Source: Paraburkholderia sejongensis
GTDB lineage: Bacteria > Pseudomonadota > Gammaproteobacteria > Burkholderiales > Burkholderiaceae
Reading direction: 5' to 3'
Length of the DNA stretch: 64,000 nucleotides
Assembly: GCF_020880815.1 (NCBI RefSeq)
Contig: NZ_JAJITD010000001.1
Span: forward strand, 558,001-622,000
Below, in pieces: positions 56,133 to 64,000 of this stretch. The translations under genes and the position numbers were made by a program. The notes beneath the pieces are model-generated. The model did no database searches. It was not told the DNA's origin and was given only the letters and a program-made list of their open reading frames with translations. Each line of letters opens with the position of its first letter. The first letter of the stretch is position 1.

Positions 56133-56175
56133 CCCGGATTCAGCCCTCGGCTGGATTCGCGGGACGCCGTTTTTA
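56123..56175 (+). terminator. Leader terminator upstream of nirB
   Basis: AACGGCGTCCC and GGGACGCCGTT form an 11-base perfect outer stem, with an inner CAGCC-CTC-GGCTG hairpin, ending in a T-run (56170-56174). It stands 44 bases before nirB, inside the leader, and must be overcome for expression. Confidence 0.9.
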
Positions 56176-56218
56176 TTTCCGCCACCGCATTCGCCAGACA
56201 GAAGAGGACAGCGCGCTC

Positions 56219-58759
56219 ATGAAAATCATCGTTATCGGTCACGGGATGGTCGGCCACAAACTGGTCGAATGCCTCGCGCAGGAGCCGGCGCACGATCTCG
56301 ACATCACCGTGCTGGGCGAGGAATCGCGGCCGGCCTACGATCGCGTGCATCTGTCCGAGTTCTTCGCGGGCAAGAGCGCCGACGATCTGTCGCTCGTCGA
56401 GCCGGGCTTCTTCGAACGCCATAACGTGCTGCTCAAGCTGAACGCGCGGGCCGTCGCGGTCGATCGCGATGCGCGCACCGTGACGGTCGCGAGCGGCGAA
56501 ACGCTGCCGTACGACCGCCTCGTGTTCGCGACCGGTTCCTATCCGTTCGTGCCGCCGCTGCCGGGGCGCGAGCGCGCCGATTGCTTCGTGTACCGAACTA
56601 TCGATGATCTCGAAGCGATGCGCGAATGCGGCGCGCGCGCGAAGACAGGCACCGTGGTCGGCGGCGGCCTGCTCGGCCTCGAATGCGCGAAGGCGCTGCG
56701 CGACATGGGGCTCGACACGCACGTGGTCGAATTCGCGCCGCGCCTGATGGCGGTGCAGGTCGACGACGGCGGCGGCCGCGTGCTGCGCAGCCGGATCGAA
56801 GAACTCGGCGTGACCGTGCACACCGCGAAGAACACCAAGGAGATCGTCGACGGCGACGGCGGCACGCACCGGATGCAGTTCGCCGACGGCAGCCACCTCG
56901 ATACCGACATGATTGTGTTCTCGGCCGGCATCCGCCCGCGCGACGACCTCGCGCGCGCATGCGGGCTCGAGATCGGCGCGCGCGGCGGCATCGTCATCGA
57001 CGACGCATGCCGCACCAGCGACCCGTTCGTCTACGCGATCGGCGAATGCGCGCTGTGGCGCGGTCAGTTGTTCGGCCTCGTCGCGCCCGGGTACGAAATG
57101 GCCCGCGTGGTCGCGAAGCAACTGCTCGGTAATCCCGCTCAATTCGCCGGCGCCGATATGAGCACCAAGCTCAAGCTGATGGGCGTGGACGTCGCCAGCA
57201 TCGGCGACGCGCACGGCAGCACGCCGGGCAGCCGCACCTATCAGTTCAGCGACGAACGCAAGCAGGTCTACAAGAAGCTGGTGGTGTCCGACTGCGGCAA
57301 GTATCTGCTCGGCGGTGTGATGGTCGGCGACGCGAGCGAATACGGCACGCTGCTGCAGATGATGCTGAACCGCATCGAGCTGCCCGAAGCGCCCGAATTC
57401 CTGATCCTGCCGCAAGCGGACGGCAACGCGAAAGCGGCGCTCGGCGTCGACGCATTGCCGGCCGCCGCGCAGATCTGCTCGTGCAACAACGTGTCGAAGG
57501 GCGATCTGTGCGCCGCCGTCGGCGCGGGCGCGACCGATATCGGCGCATTGAAGTGCGCGACCGGCGCGGGCACCTCGTGCGGCGGCTGCGTGCCGCTCGT
57601 CACCCAGGTGATGAAGGCCGAGATGAAAAAGCAGGGCATGGCCGTCAACAACCACCTGTGCGAACACTTCCCCTATTCGCGTCAGGAGCTGTATCACCTG
57701 GTGCGCGTCGAAGGACTCCGAAGCTTCGGCGCGCTGCTCGCGAGGCACGGCCGCGGGCTCGGCTGCGATATCTGCAAGCCGGCGGTCGCCAGCATTCTCG
57801 CATCGTGCTGGAACGAATTCGTGCTGAAGAAGGAGCACGCGTCGCTGCAGGACACCAACGACTACTACCTCGCGAACATTCAGCGCGACGGCACCTATTC
57901 GGTCGTGCCGCGCATGCCCGGCGGCGAAGTGACGCCCGACGGCCTGATCGCGGTCGGCCAGGTCGCGAAGAAATACGGGCTGTACACGAAGATCACCGGC
58001 GGTCAGCGGGTCGATCTGTTCGGCGCGCGCGTCGAGCAATTGCCGCTGATCTGGGAAGAGCTGATCGCGGCCGGCTTCGAATCGGGCCACGCGTACGGCA
58101 AGTCGCTGCGCACCGTGAAGTCCTGCGTCGGCTCGACGTGGTGCCGCTATGGGGTCGGCGATTCGGTCGGCCTCGCGGTCGACCTCGAGAATCGCTACAA
58201 GGGGCTGCGCACGCCGCACAAGATCAAGTTCGGCGTGTCGGGCTGCACCCGCGAATGCGCGGAAGCGCAGGGCAAGGACGTCGGCGTGATCGCCACCGAC
58301 AAGGGCTGGAACCTGTACGTGTGCGGCAACGGCGGGATGAAGCCGCGCCACGCGGAGCTGCTCGCGGCGGACCTCGATAAAGATACGCTGGTGCGCTACA
58401 TCGATCGCTTCCTGATGTTCTACGTGCGCACCGCCGACCGTCTGCAACGCACCAGCGTATGGCGCGAGAACCTCGAAGGGGGCCTCGCGTATCTGGTCGA
58501 CGTGGTCGTCAACGACCGGCTCGGCGTCGCCGCCGAACTCGAAGCGGAGATGCGCAACGTCATCGACACCTACGAGTGCGAATGGAACAAGGCCGTCAGC
58601 GATCCCGACACGCGCAAGCGCTTTCGCCACTTCGTCAACAGCGGCGAAGCGGACGGCAATGTCAGCTTCGTCGAGGAACGCGGGCAAATCCGGCCGGCCA
58701 CGCCCGACGAGCGGCAAGCGCGCCTCGTGACGATTCCGGTGGTGGCGCAGCCGGTTTAA
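56219..58759 (+). CDS. nirB: Assimilatory nitrite reductase, large subunit
   Basis: An 846-residue NAD(P)H-dependent nitrite reductase reducing nitrite to ammonium in the cytoplasm. The FAD domain starts IIVIGHGMVGHKLVECL; NAD-site VVGGGLLGLECAKAL follows. A BFD-like [2Fe-2S] segment has CSCNNVSKGDLC and GTSCGGC. The siroheme/[4Fe-4S] domain ends with VKSCVGSTWCRYGVGDS and VSGCTRECAE (C-x5-C and C-x3-C). Length is normal. GAAGAGGA precedes the ATG. Followed by nirD at 59 bases and a fused nitrate reductase. Confidence 0.97.
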   Translation: MKIIVIGHGMVGHKLVECLAQEPAHDLDITVLGEESRPAYDRVHLSEFFAGKSADDLSLVEPGFFERHNVLLKLNARAVAVDRDARTVTVASGETLPYDRLVFATGSYPFVPPLPGRERADCFVYRTIDDLEAMRECGARAKTGTVVGGGLLGLECAKALRDMGLDTHVVEFAPRLMAVQVDDGGGRVLRSRIEELGVTVHTAKNTKEIVDGDGGTHRMQFADGSHLDTDMIVFSAGIRPRDDLARACGLEIGARGGIVIDDACRTSDPFVYAIGECALWRGQLFGLVAPGYEMARVVAKQLLGNPAQFAGADMSTKLKLMGVDVASIGDAHGSTPGSRTYQFSDERKQVYKKLVVSDCGKYLLGGVMVGDASEYGTLLQMMLNRIELPEAPEFLILPQADGNAKAALGVDALPAAAQICSCNNVSKGDLCAAVGAGATDIGALKCATGAGTSCGGCVPLVTQVMKAEMKKQGMAVNNHLCEHFPYSRQELYHLVRVEGLRSFGALLARHGRGLGCDICKPAVASILASCWNEFVLKKEHASLQDTNDYYLANIQRDGTYSVVPRMPGGEVTPDGLIAVGQVAKKYGLYTKITGGQRVDLFGARVEQLPLIWEELIAAGFESGHAYGKSLRTVKSCVGSTWCRYGVGDSVGLAVDLENRYKGLRTPHKIKFGVSGCTRECAEAQGKDVGVIATDKGWNLYVCGNGGMKPRHAELLAADLDKDTLVRYIDRFLMFYVRTADRLQRTSVWRENLEGGLAYLVDVVVNDRLGVAAELEAEMRNVIDTYECEWNKAVSDPDTRKRFRHFVNSGEADGNVSFVEERGQIRPATPDERQARLVTIPVVAQPV

Positions 58760-58818
58760 GCCGCGCTTTATTGCACATCTTTCGCAGTTTTTTGCCCGTT
58801 CACTGAGGAGCCCTAGCC

Positions 58819-59184
58819 ATGAAAAACGAACACTTGCCCCGCGCGTGGACCGCGATCTGCCCGCTCGACGACATCGTGCCGAACACCGGCGTCTGCGCGC
58901 TGATCAACGGCGAACAGGTCGCGGTATTCCGGGTGGACGGCGGTAACGACGAGGCCGAACGCGCGTCCGCCATCTACGCAATCGAAAACTTCGATCCGGG
59001 CTCGCACGCGGCGGTGCTGTCGCGCGGGCTGGTCGGCAGCCTCGGCGAGCGCATCGTGGTGGCCTCGCCGATCTACAAGCATCACTTCGATCTGCGCACC
59101 GGCGAATGCCTCGAAACGCCCGCGTATTCGGTCAGCGCGTTTGCCGCGCGGGTCGAAAACGGCCAGGTGATGGTCGAGGCCTGA
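58819..59184 (+). CDS. nirD: Nitrite reductase small subunit
   Basis: A 121-residue Rieske-fold protein of the NirD type (ICPLDDIVPNTGVCALINGEQVAVF, IVVASPIYKHHFDLRTGECLE). As in E. coli-type NirD the Rieske cysteine/histidine pairs are lacking, so it binds no iron-sulfur cluster. It pairs with nirB. GAGGAG lies just before the ATG. Confidence 0.95.
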   Translation: MKNEHLPRAWTAICPLDDIVPNTGVCALINGEQVAVFRVDGGNDEAERASAIYAIENFDPGSHAAVLSRGLVGSLGERIVVASPIYKHHFDLRTGECLETPAYSVSAFAARVENGQVMVEA

Positions 59185-59236
59185 TTCGGCCGCGTTCTTC
59201 GCTATTGCTCAAAACTCCTGACTATCCGGTTCGCGC

Positions 59237-62200
59237 ATGACTGCTACCAGCGTAAAAAGCGTTTGTCCGTATTGCGGCGTCGGCTGCGGAATGGTGCTGC
59301 ACGTCGAAGACGGCCAGGTCGTGAAGATCGCGGGCGACACGGAGCATCCGGCCAACTTCGGGCGCCTCTGCACGAAAGGGCAGTCGGCTCACGTCGCGCT
59401 GCGCAAGTCGGGCCGGCTCGAAGGCGCGTTCGTGCGCCATGCGCGCGACCAGGATCCGGTGCCGCTGCCGATCGCGCAGGCGTTGAGCGACACCGCCGCG
59501 CGGCTGCGCCGCGTGCTCGATCAGCATGGACCCGATGCGTTGTCGTTCTACGTGTCGGGGCAGATGTCGCTCGAAGCGCAGTACCTCGTGAACAAGCTCG
59601 CGAAGGGCTTTATCGGCACCCACAACATCGAGGCCAATTCGCGGCTGTGCATGGCAAGCGCGGCGAGCGGCTACAAGCTGTCGCTCGGCGCGGACGGGCC
59701 GCCCGGATCGTACGAGGACTTCGATCACGCGGATCTGTTCTTCGTCAGCGGCGCGAATATGGCCGACTGTCATCCGATCCTGTTCCTGCGGATGATGGAT
59801 CGCGTGAAGGCCGGCGCGAAGCTGATCGTCGTCGATCCGCGCCGCAACACGACCGCCGAAAAAGCCGATCTGTTTCTGCAGATCAAGCCGGGCACCGACC
59901 TCGCGTTGCTGAACGGGCTGCTGTATCTGCTGCACGAAAGCGGCGCGACCGACGCGAAGTTCATCGCCGAATTCACCGAGGGCTGGGATGCGATGCCGGC
60001 GTTTCTCGCGGACTACACGCCCGAAAACGTCGCGCGTATCACCGGTCTTGCCGCCGACGATATCCGTAAAGCCGCGCGGATGATCGCGTCCGCGAACGAG
60101 TGGATGAGCTGCTGGACGATGGGCCTGAATCAAAGCACGCATGGCACGTGGCACACGAACGCGCTGTGCAATCTGCATCTGGCGACCGGCCGCATCTGCC
60201 GGCGCGGCAGCGGACCGTTCTCGCTGACCGGTCAGCCGAACGCGATGGGCGGGCGCGAAATGGGCTACATGGGCCCGGGTTTGCCGGGGCAGCGTTCGGC
60301 GCTGGTCGCCGAAGATCGTGCGTTCATCGAAGCGTTGTGGGGCATCGCGCCCGGCACGCTGAACGCCGGCACGGGTACGGGCAGCAGCGGAGCCGGCACG
60401 GTCGACATGTTCGCGCGGATGGCCGCCGGCGACATCAAGGCGTGCTGGATCATCTGCACGAATCCGGTCGCGACGCTGCCGAACCGCCAGAGCGCGATTG
60501 CCGGTTTGCGCGCGGCCGAACTGGTAATCGCGCAGGACGCGTTCCTCGACACCGAGACCAACCGCTATGCCGACGTGCTGCTGCCCGGCGCACTATGGGC
60601 CGAAGCCGACGGCGTGATGGTCAATTCGGAGCGCAATCTGACGCTGATGCAGCAGGCGGTCGAGCCTGTCGGCGCCGCGTTGCCGGACTGGCAGATCATC
60701 GCGCGGATCGCGTGCGAGATGGGTTTTGCCGACGCGTTCAGCTATGCGAGCGCGGACGAAGTATTCGCCGAGATCACCCGCGCGGCGAATCCGGCGACCG
60801 GCTACGACCTGCGCGGCGCGAGCCATCGACGCCTGCGCGAGACGCCGCTGCAATGGCCGCTCGCGCCGGATACCGCTTGCGCGCGCAATCCGCTGCGCTA
60901 CCTGAACGACGGCGTGAGCCAGACGCTGCGGCAACGCGCGGACGGCAGCGTGCCGCGCATCGCGTTCCCGACCGCGAACGGCAGGGCGAAGTTTTTCGCG
61001 CGCGCTTACGCGCCCGCGGCGGAATTGCCGGACCGCGAATTTCCGGTCGTCCTCAACACCGGCCGGCTCCAGCATCAATGGCACACGATGACCAAGACCG
61101 GCAAGGTCGCGATGCTCAACAAGCTGAACCCGGGACCGTTCGTCGAGATTCATCCGCAAGACGCGAGCGCGCTCGGCATCCGCTCGAAGGACCCGGTCGA
61201 GATTCGCTCGCGTCGCGGCCGCGCGGTGTTGCCGGCCGTCGTCACCGATCGCGTGAGCGCCGGGCAATGCTTCGCGCCGATGCACTGGAACGACGTGTTC
61301 GGCGACGACCTGTGCATCAACGCGGTGACCAACGACGCCGTCGATCCCGTTTCTTTGCAGCCCGAACTGAAAGTCTGCGCGGTCGCGCTGGCGCCGGTGA
61401 CGGTCGAGCATCATGTGCAGCCGGACGACGCGGACGCCGCGCGTTGCACGCCATCCGGCGCGACGGCAGTGTCAGCGACGAATGCCGAGGATTCCTCCAT
61501 GCCGCGTATCGAAGCCCTGACGAGCCTGCTGCAATTGCCGCGCGAGCCCGCGCCGTCTCTGACCGATGCCGAACGCGCGTATCTCGTTGGCTTCGTCGAT
61601 GGCCTGCGCTCGGCCGAGGCGAGCGGTATCGACAGCGTGCCGGTATTGCCGGCTGCCGCGCCGTTCGATGCACCCAAGCGTCTGTACGTGGACGGCCTGC
61701 TGGCGGGACTCTACAGCCGCGGTGCGACGACGCCCGGTGCCGCAGCCGCATTGGCGCAGCCCGCACCGCTGGAGGAGTCGCGCGAAGCCGGCGTGCGCAT
61801 CGTGCGCGCACGGCCCAAGGTCACGCTGTTGTGGGCCTCGCAAACCGGCAACACCGAGTCGCTGACCGAGCGTTACGCGACCCGGCTCATGGAAGCGGGT
61901 TTCGAAATCCGCACCGCGTGCATGGCCGACTATCCATTCGAGTCGCTCGCGAAAGCGCAGTACGTGCTGCTGATGACCAGCACGTTCGGCGACGGCGATG
62001 CGCCCGACAACGGGCAGGAATTCTGGACTGAGCTGAGCGCGCAGGACGCCGCGCGTCTGGACGGCGTGCGCTTCGCGGTGCTCGCGCTCGGCGATCGAAA
62101 CTACGACCAGTTCTGCGGCCACGGCCGCCGGCTCGACGAACGGCTCGCCGAGCGGGGCGCGCTGCGACTGCTCGAGCGCGTCGACTGCGACAGCGACTAT

Positions 62201-63430
62201 CAGCAAAGCGCCGATGCGTGGCTCGAGCGCGTGATCGCCGGCATCAAGGCGGCGGACGCGGCGCTGCACGCGGTGCCGCCGGGCGGGATGATCAACGCGG
62301 TGGTGGGCACGGTGCCGACGAGGACACGGCCGGCCGCGTCGCGCGTGACCGGCAATGTGCGTTTGAACCGCCAGGGCGCCGCGAAGGATACGCGCTACGT
62401 GTCGCTGCAAACCGGCGACTCGAACCTCGAATACGAAGCCGGCGATGCGCTCGGCGTGTGGCCGAGCAACTGTCCCGAACTGGTCGACGAACTGATTACG
62501 CTCAGCGGGCTGCACGCGGACGCGCCGGTGCACGTCGCCGGTCACGGCGACATGCGGCTCGCCGATGCGCTCGGCAAGCACTACGAGATCGCGCGACCGA
62601 GCGCCGAAGCGCTCGCGTTCATCGCGTCGCGCAGCGGCAACGGCACGCTGCGCGAGCTGCTGACGCCCGCGCGCAAGGCCGATCTGAAGCAATGGCTGTG
62701 GGGCCAGCAGCTCGCCGACGTGCTGCACGAATTCCCGCTGAAGCTGAGCGCAACCGAGCTGACCGGCATGCTCAAGCGTATGCAGCCGCGTCTGTATTCG
62801 ATCGCGTCGAGCCCGCAAGCGCATCCGGGCGAAGTGCATCTGACGGTGTCGGCGGTGCGCTACAACAATGGCCGGCGTCATCGCAAAGGCGTGTCGTCGA
62901 CGTTTCTCGCCGATCGCGCGAGTGCAACCGACGTGCCGGTCTTCGTGCAGAAGTCCGCGCATTTCCGGCCGCCGCATCAATCCGATACGCCGATGATCAT
63001 GGTCGGCCCCGGCACCGGCATCGCACCGTTTCGCGGCTTTCTGCACGAGCGGCGCGCTCGCGGCGACCGCGGCCGCAACTGGCTGTTCTTCGGTGAGCAG
63101 CACGCTGCCACCGATTTCTACTATCGCGACGAACTCGAAGCGATGCGCGCGAGCGGTGTGCTCACGCAACTGGACGTCGCGTTCTCGCGCGATCAGGCCG
63201 ACAAGATCTACGTGCAGGACCGCATGCGCGAACACGGTGCGCAATTGTGGGCATGGCTCGAAGAAGGTGCGCATTTCTACGTCTGTGGCGACGCGAACCG
63301 GATGGCGCGCGACGTCGATGCCGCCTTGAAAGACGTGATCGCGACGCACGGCGGTCTCGGCGAAGAAAAAGCACTCGAATATGTGAGCCGTTTGACGCGC
63401 GAGAAGCGCTATGCGCGCGACGTGTATTGA
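59237..63430 (+). CDS. Assimilatory nitrate reductase fused to flavodoxin/FAD reductase
   Basis: A 1397-residue fusion. Residues 1-700 are a NasA/NarB-type molybdopterin nitrate reductase: [4Fe-4S] site [43 protein letters not shown], and a C-terminal dinucleotide-binding domain ([20 protein letters not shown]). A linker of about 150 residues leads to a flavodoxin-like FMN domain ([27 protein letters not shown]) and a CysJ-like FAD/NAD(P)H domain ([34 protein letters not shown]). One chain can therefore take electrons from NAD(P)H to nitrate without a separate reductase. The arrangement is known in Burkholderiales. Confidence 0.94.
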   Translation: MTATSVKSVCPYCGVGCGMVLHVEDGQVVKIAGDTEHPANFGRLCTKGQSAHVALRKSGRLEGAFVRHARDQDPVPLPIAQALSDTAARLRRVLDQHGPDALSFYVSGQMSLEAQYLVNKLAKGFIGTHNIEANSRLCMASAASGYKLSLGADGPPGSYEDFDHADLFFVSGANMADCHPILFLRMMDRVKAGAKLIVVDPRRNTTAEKADLFLQIKPGTDLALLNGLLYLLHESGATDAKFIAEFTEGWDAMPAFLADYTPENVARITGLAADDIRKAARMIASANEWMSCWTMGLNQSTHGTWHTNALCNLHLATGRICRRGSGPFSLTGQPNAMGGREMGYMGPGLPGQRSALVAEDRAFIEALWGIAPGTLNAGTGTGSSGAGTVDMFARMAAGDIKACWIICTNPVATLPNRQSAIAGLRAAELVIAQDAFLDTETNRYADVLLPGALWAEADGVMVNSERNLTLMQQAVEPVGAALPDWQIIARIACEMGFADAFSYASADEVFAEITRAANPATGYDLRGASHRRLRETPLQWPLAPDTACARNPLRYLNDGVSQTLRQRADGSVPRIAFPTANGRAKFFARAYAPAAELPDREFPVVLNTGRLQHQWHTMTKTGKVAMLNKLNPGPFVEIHPQDASALGIRSKDPVEIRSRRGRAVLPAVVTDRVSAGQCFAPMHWNDVFGDDLCINAVTNDAVDPVSLQPELKVCAVALAPVTVEHHVQPDDADAARCTPSGATAVSATNAEDSSMPRIEALTSLLQLPREPAPSLTDAERAYLVGFVDGLRSAEASGIDSVPVLPAAAPFDAPKRLYVDGLLAGLYSRGATTPGAAAALAQPAPLEESREAGVRIVRARPKVTLLWASQTGNTESLTERYATRLMEAGFEIRTACMADYPFESLAKAQYVLLMTSTFGDGDAPDNGQEFWTELSAQDAARLDGVRFAVLALGDRNYDQFCGHGRRLDERLAERGALRLLERVDCDSDYQQSADAWLERVIAGIKAADAALHAVPPGGMINAVVGTVPTRTRPAASRVTGNVRLNRQGAAKDTRYVSLQTGDSNLEYEAGDALGVWPSNCPELVDELITLSGLHADAPVHVAGHGDMRLADALGKHYEIARPSAEALAFIASRSGNGTLRELLTPARKADLKQWLWGQQLADVLHEFPLKLSATELTGMLKRMQPRLYSIASSPQAHPGEVHLTVSAVRYNNGRRHRKGVSSTFLADRASATDVPVFVQKSAHFRPPHQSDTPMIMVGPGTGIAPFRGFLHERRARGDRGRNWLFFGEQHAATDFYYRDELEAMRASGVLTQLDVAFSRDQADKIYVQDRMREHGAQLWAWLEEGAHFYVCGDANRMARDVDAALKDVIATHGGLGEEKALEYVSRLTREKRYARDVY

Positions 63431-63495
63431 AGCGACCGCGCGAGGTGGCGCCGACATTGAATAAGTGAGAAAAAGCCGTAAAACAAGGGCCCCGA

Positions 63496-63511
63496 TGGCA
63501 TAGGGCTTGCG
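63496..63511 (+). promoter_or_regulatory. Sigma-54 promoter for the nitrate transporter
   Basis: TGGCAT-AGGGC-TTGCG: GG and GC 12 bases apart, one change from TGGCAC. Predicted start near 63522, 90 bases before the ATG. No hexaloop/terminator pair was found after it. Confidence 0.55.
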
Positions 63512-63613
63512 TAAAGAAGTCCGGATCGAAAATCTGAACGACCTGCCGGTGCGAGTACATGCGACACGGCGACGAGCGGGTCGACAAGGCAATCTATTTA
63601 GTGAGGATCTCTG

Positions 63614-64000
63614 ATGAAAAACCTGATGCATTCCCTGAAGAGCGGCGACTGGCGCGCGCTGGTCGCCTGCTTTCTGTATTTCGACACGGGCTTCACTGTC
63701 TGGGTGCTGTATGGACCGCTCGCGCCGTTCATCAGCAAGAGCATTCATATGACGCCCGCGCAACAGGGTCTGCTGGTCGCGGTGCCGGTGCTGTCGGCCG
63801 CGATTTTGCGCGTGACGCTCGGCAATCTGTATCAGTCCGCGCATGGCAAGCGCATCGCGTTGATGGGGGTGCTGTTGTCGGCGGTGCCGACCATCGTGTT
63901 GCCGTTGCTGCCGGGCGTGCCGTCGTATCAAACGCTGCTGGTGCTCGGCGTGTTTCTCGGCGTCGGCGGAGCGAGCTTCGCGGTCGCGCTGCCGATGGCC
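63614..64000 (+). CDS. Nitrate/nitrite transporter, N-terminal part (runs off the window)
   Basis: 129 residues of a major-facilitator nitrate transporter (NarK/NasA type), cut by the window edge. The start MKNLMHSLKSGDWRALVACFLYFDTGFTVWVLYGPLAPFI is close to known nitrate porters. Four hydrophobic segments are visible so far. GAGGA lies before the ATG. It completes a nitrate uptake and reduction set with the upstream genes and has its own candidate sigma-54 promoter. Confidence 0.92.
   Translation, partial: MKNLMHSLKSGDWRALVACFLYFDTGFTVWVLYGPLAPFISKSIHMTPAQQGLLVAVPVLSAAILRVTLGNLYQSAHGKRIALMGVLLSAVPTIVLPLLPGVPSYQTLLVLGVFLGVGGASFAVALPMA

Larger units (their letters stand above)
55442..56218. 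other. cobA/nirB divergent control region
   Basis: The 777-base space holds only regulatory elements: cobA leader (55442-55716), sigma-54 promoter for cobA, NtrC-like pair, sigma-54 promoter for nirB and the nirB leader. Open frames here have no family support. Elements are listed separately. Confidence 0.8.

Noticed and set aside
55913..58717. 934-codon minus-strand open frame opposite nirB
   Set aside because: Antisense of nirB; arginine/histidine-rich composition typical of GC shadows.
63522..63613. ANTAR hexaloop leader before the transporter
   Set aside because: The leader forms only imperfect stems, with no A1/G4 hexaloop and no T-run terminator.
61472..63931. 819-codon minus-strand open frame opposite the nitrate reductase
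   Set aside because: Spans the end of one gene, a promoter region and the next gene start; no domain resemblance.

Overview
The window is GC-rich, densely coded chromosomal DNA that looks like a Burkholderiales member of the Burkholderia/Paraburkholderia group. The reasons are codon use, the gene families, the mltG-tmk-holB-tatD housekeeping block and above all an exopolysaccharide locus whose gene order matches the bce (cepacian) genes of Burkholderia. This species-level reading is inference; no database search was run.

Layout. (1) 78-3703: cell-wall and replication genes mltG, tmk, holB and a TatD nuclease. (2) 3788-12855: small accessory genes (ankyrin-repeat secreted protein, Rap1a-like protein, MscS channel), trehalose synthase otsA with a GT4 glycosyltransferase, a SYLF lipoprotein, a two-TM protein, a PsiF-repeat protein and a YciI protein. 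(3) 13438-48203: exopolysaccharide region. A transposase-domain fusion protein faces bceA; then bceB-K runs rightward as one tightly packed operon (17216-30317). A five-gene chemosensory-like module (30579-35709) follows. The second half of the locus is gmd/bceN and acyltransferase bceO leftward, an exported beta-propeller-like protein, Wzx flippase and a double glycosyltransferase rightward, acyltransferase bceS leftward, and galU/bceT rightward. Together these give nucleotide sugars (bceA, C, N, T), priming plus six further predicted glycosyltransferase activities, flippase, polymerase, export lipoprotein, BY-kinase and its phosphatase. That matches a Wzx/Wzy-dependent polymer with about seven sugars per repeat and acyl decorations.

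(4) 48294-55441: acetate kinase with a phosphate acyltransferase, malate synthase G, a GlcG-like protein, a MOSC protein and uroporphyrinogen-III methyltransferase. (5) 55442-64000: nitrate assimilation. nirB, nirD, a 1397-residue nitrate reductase fused to a flavodoxin/FAD reductase, and the start of a nitrate transporter.

The most striking signals are regulatory. Between the methyltransferase gene and nirB the sequence shows two divergent sigma-54 promoters and two tandem NtrC-like sites between them. Each transcript has an intrinsic terminator whose 5' arm overlaps an A1/G4 hexaloop hairpin, as expected for NasR/NasT (ANTAR) antitermination. A third sigma-54 promoter precedes the transporter. 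The chemosensory-like module inside the exopolysaccharide locus and the transposase-derived fusion gene beside it are the other candidates for undescribed biology. Short tandem repeats occur at many gene junctions.
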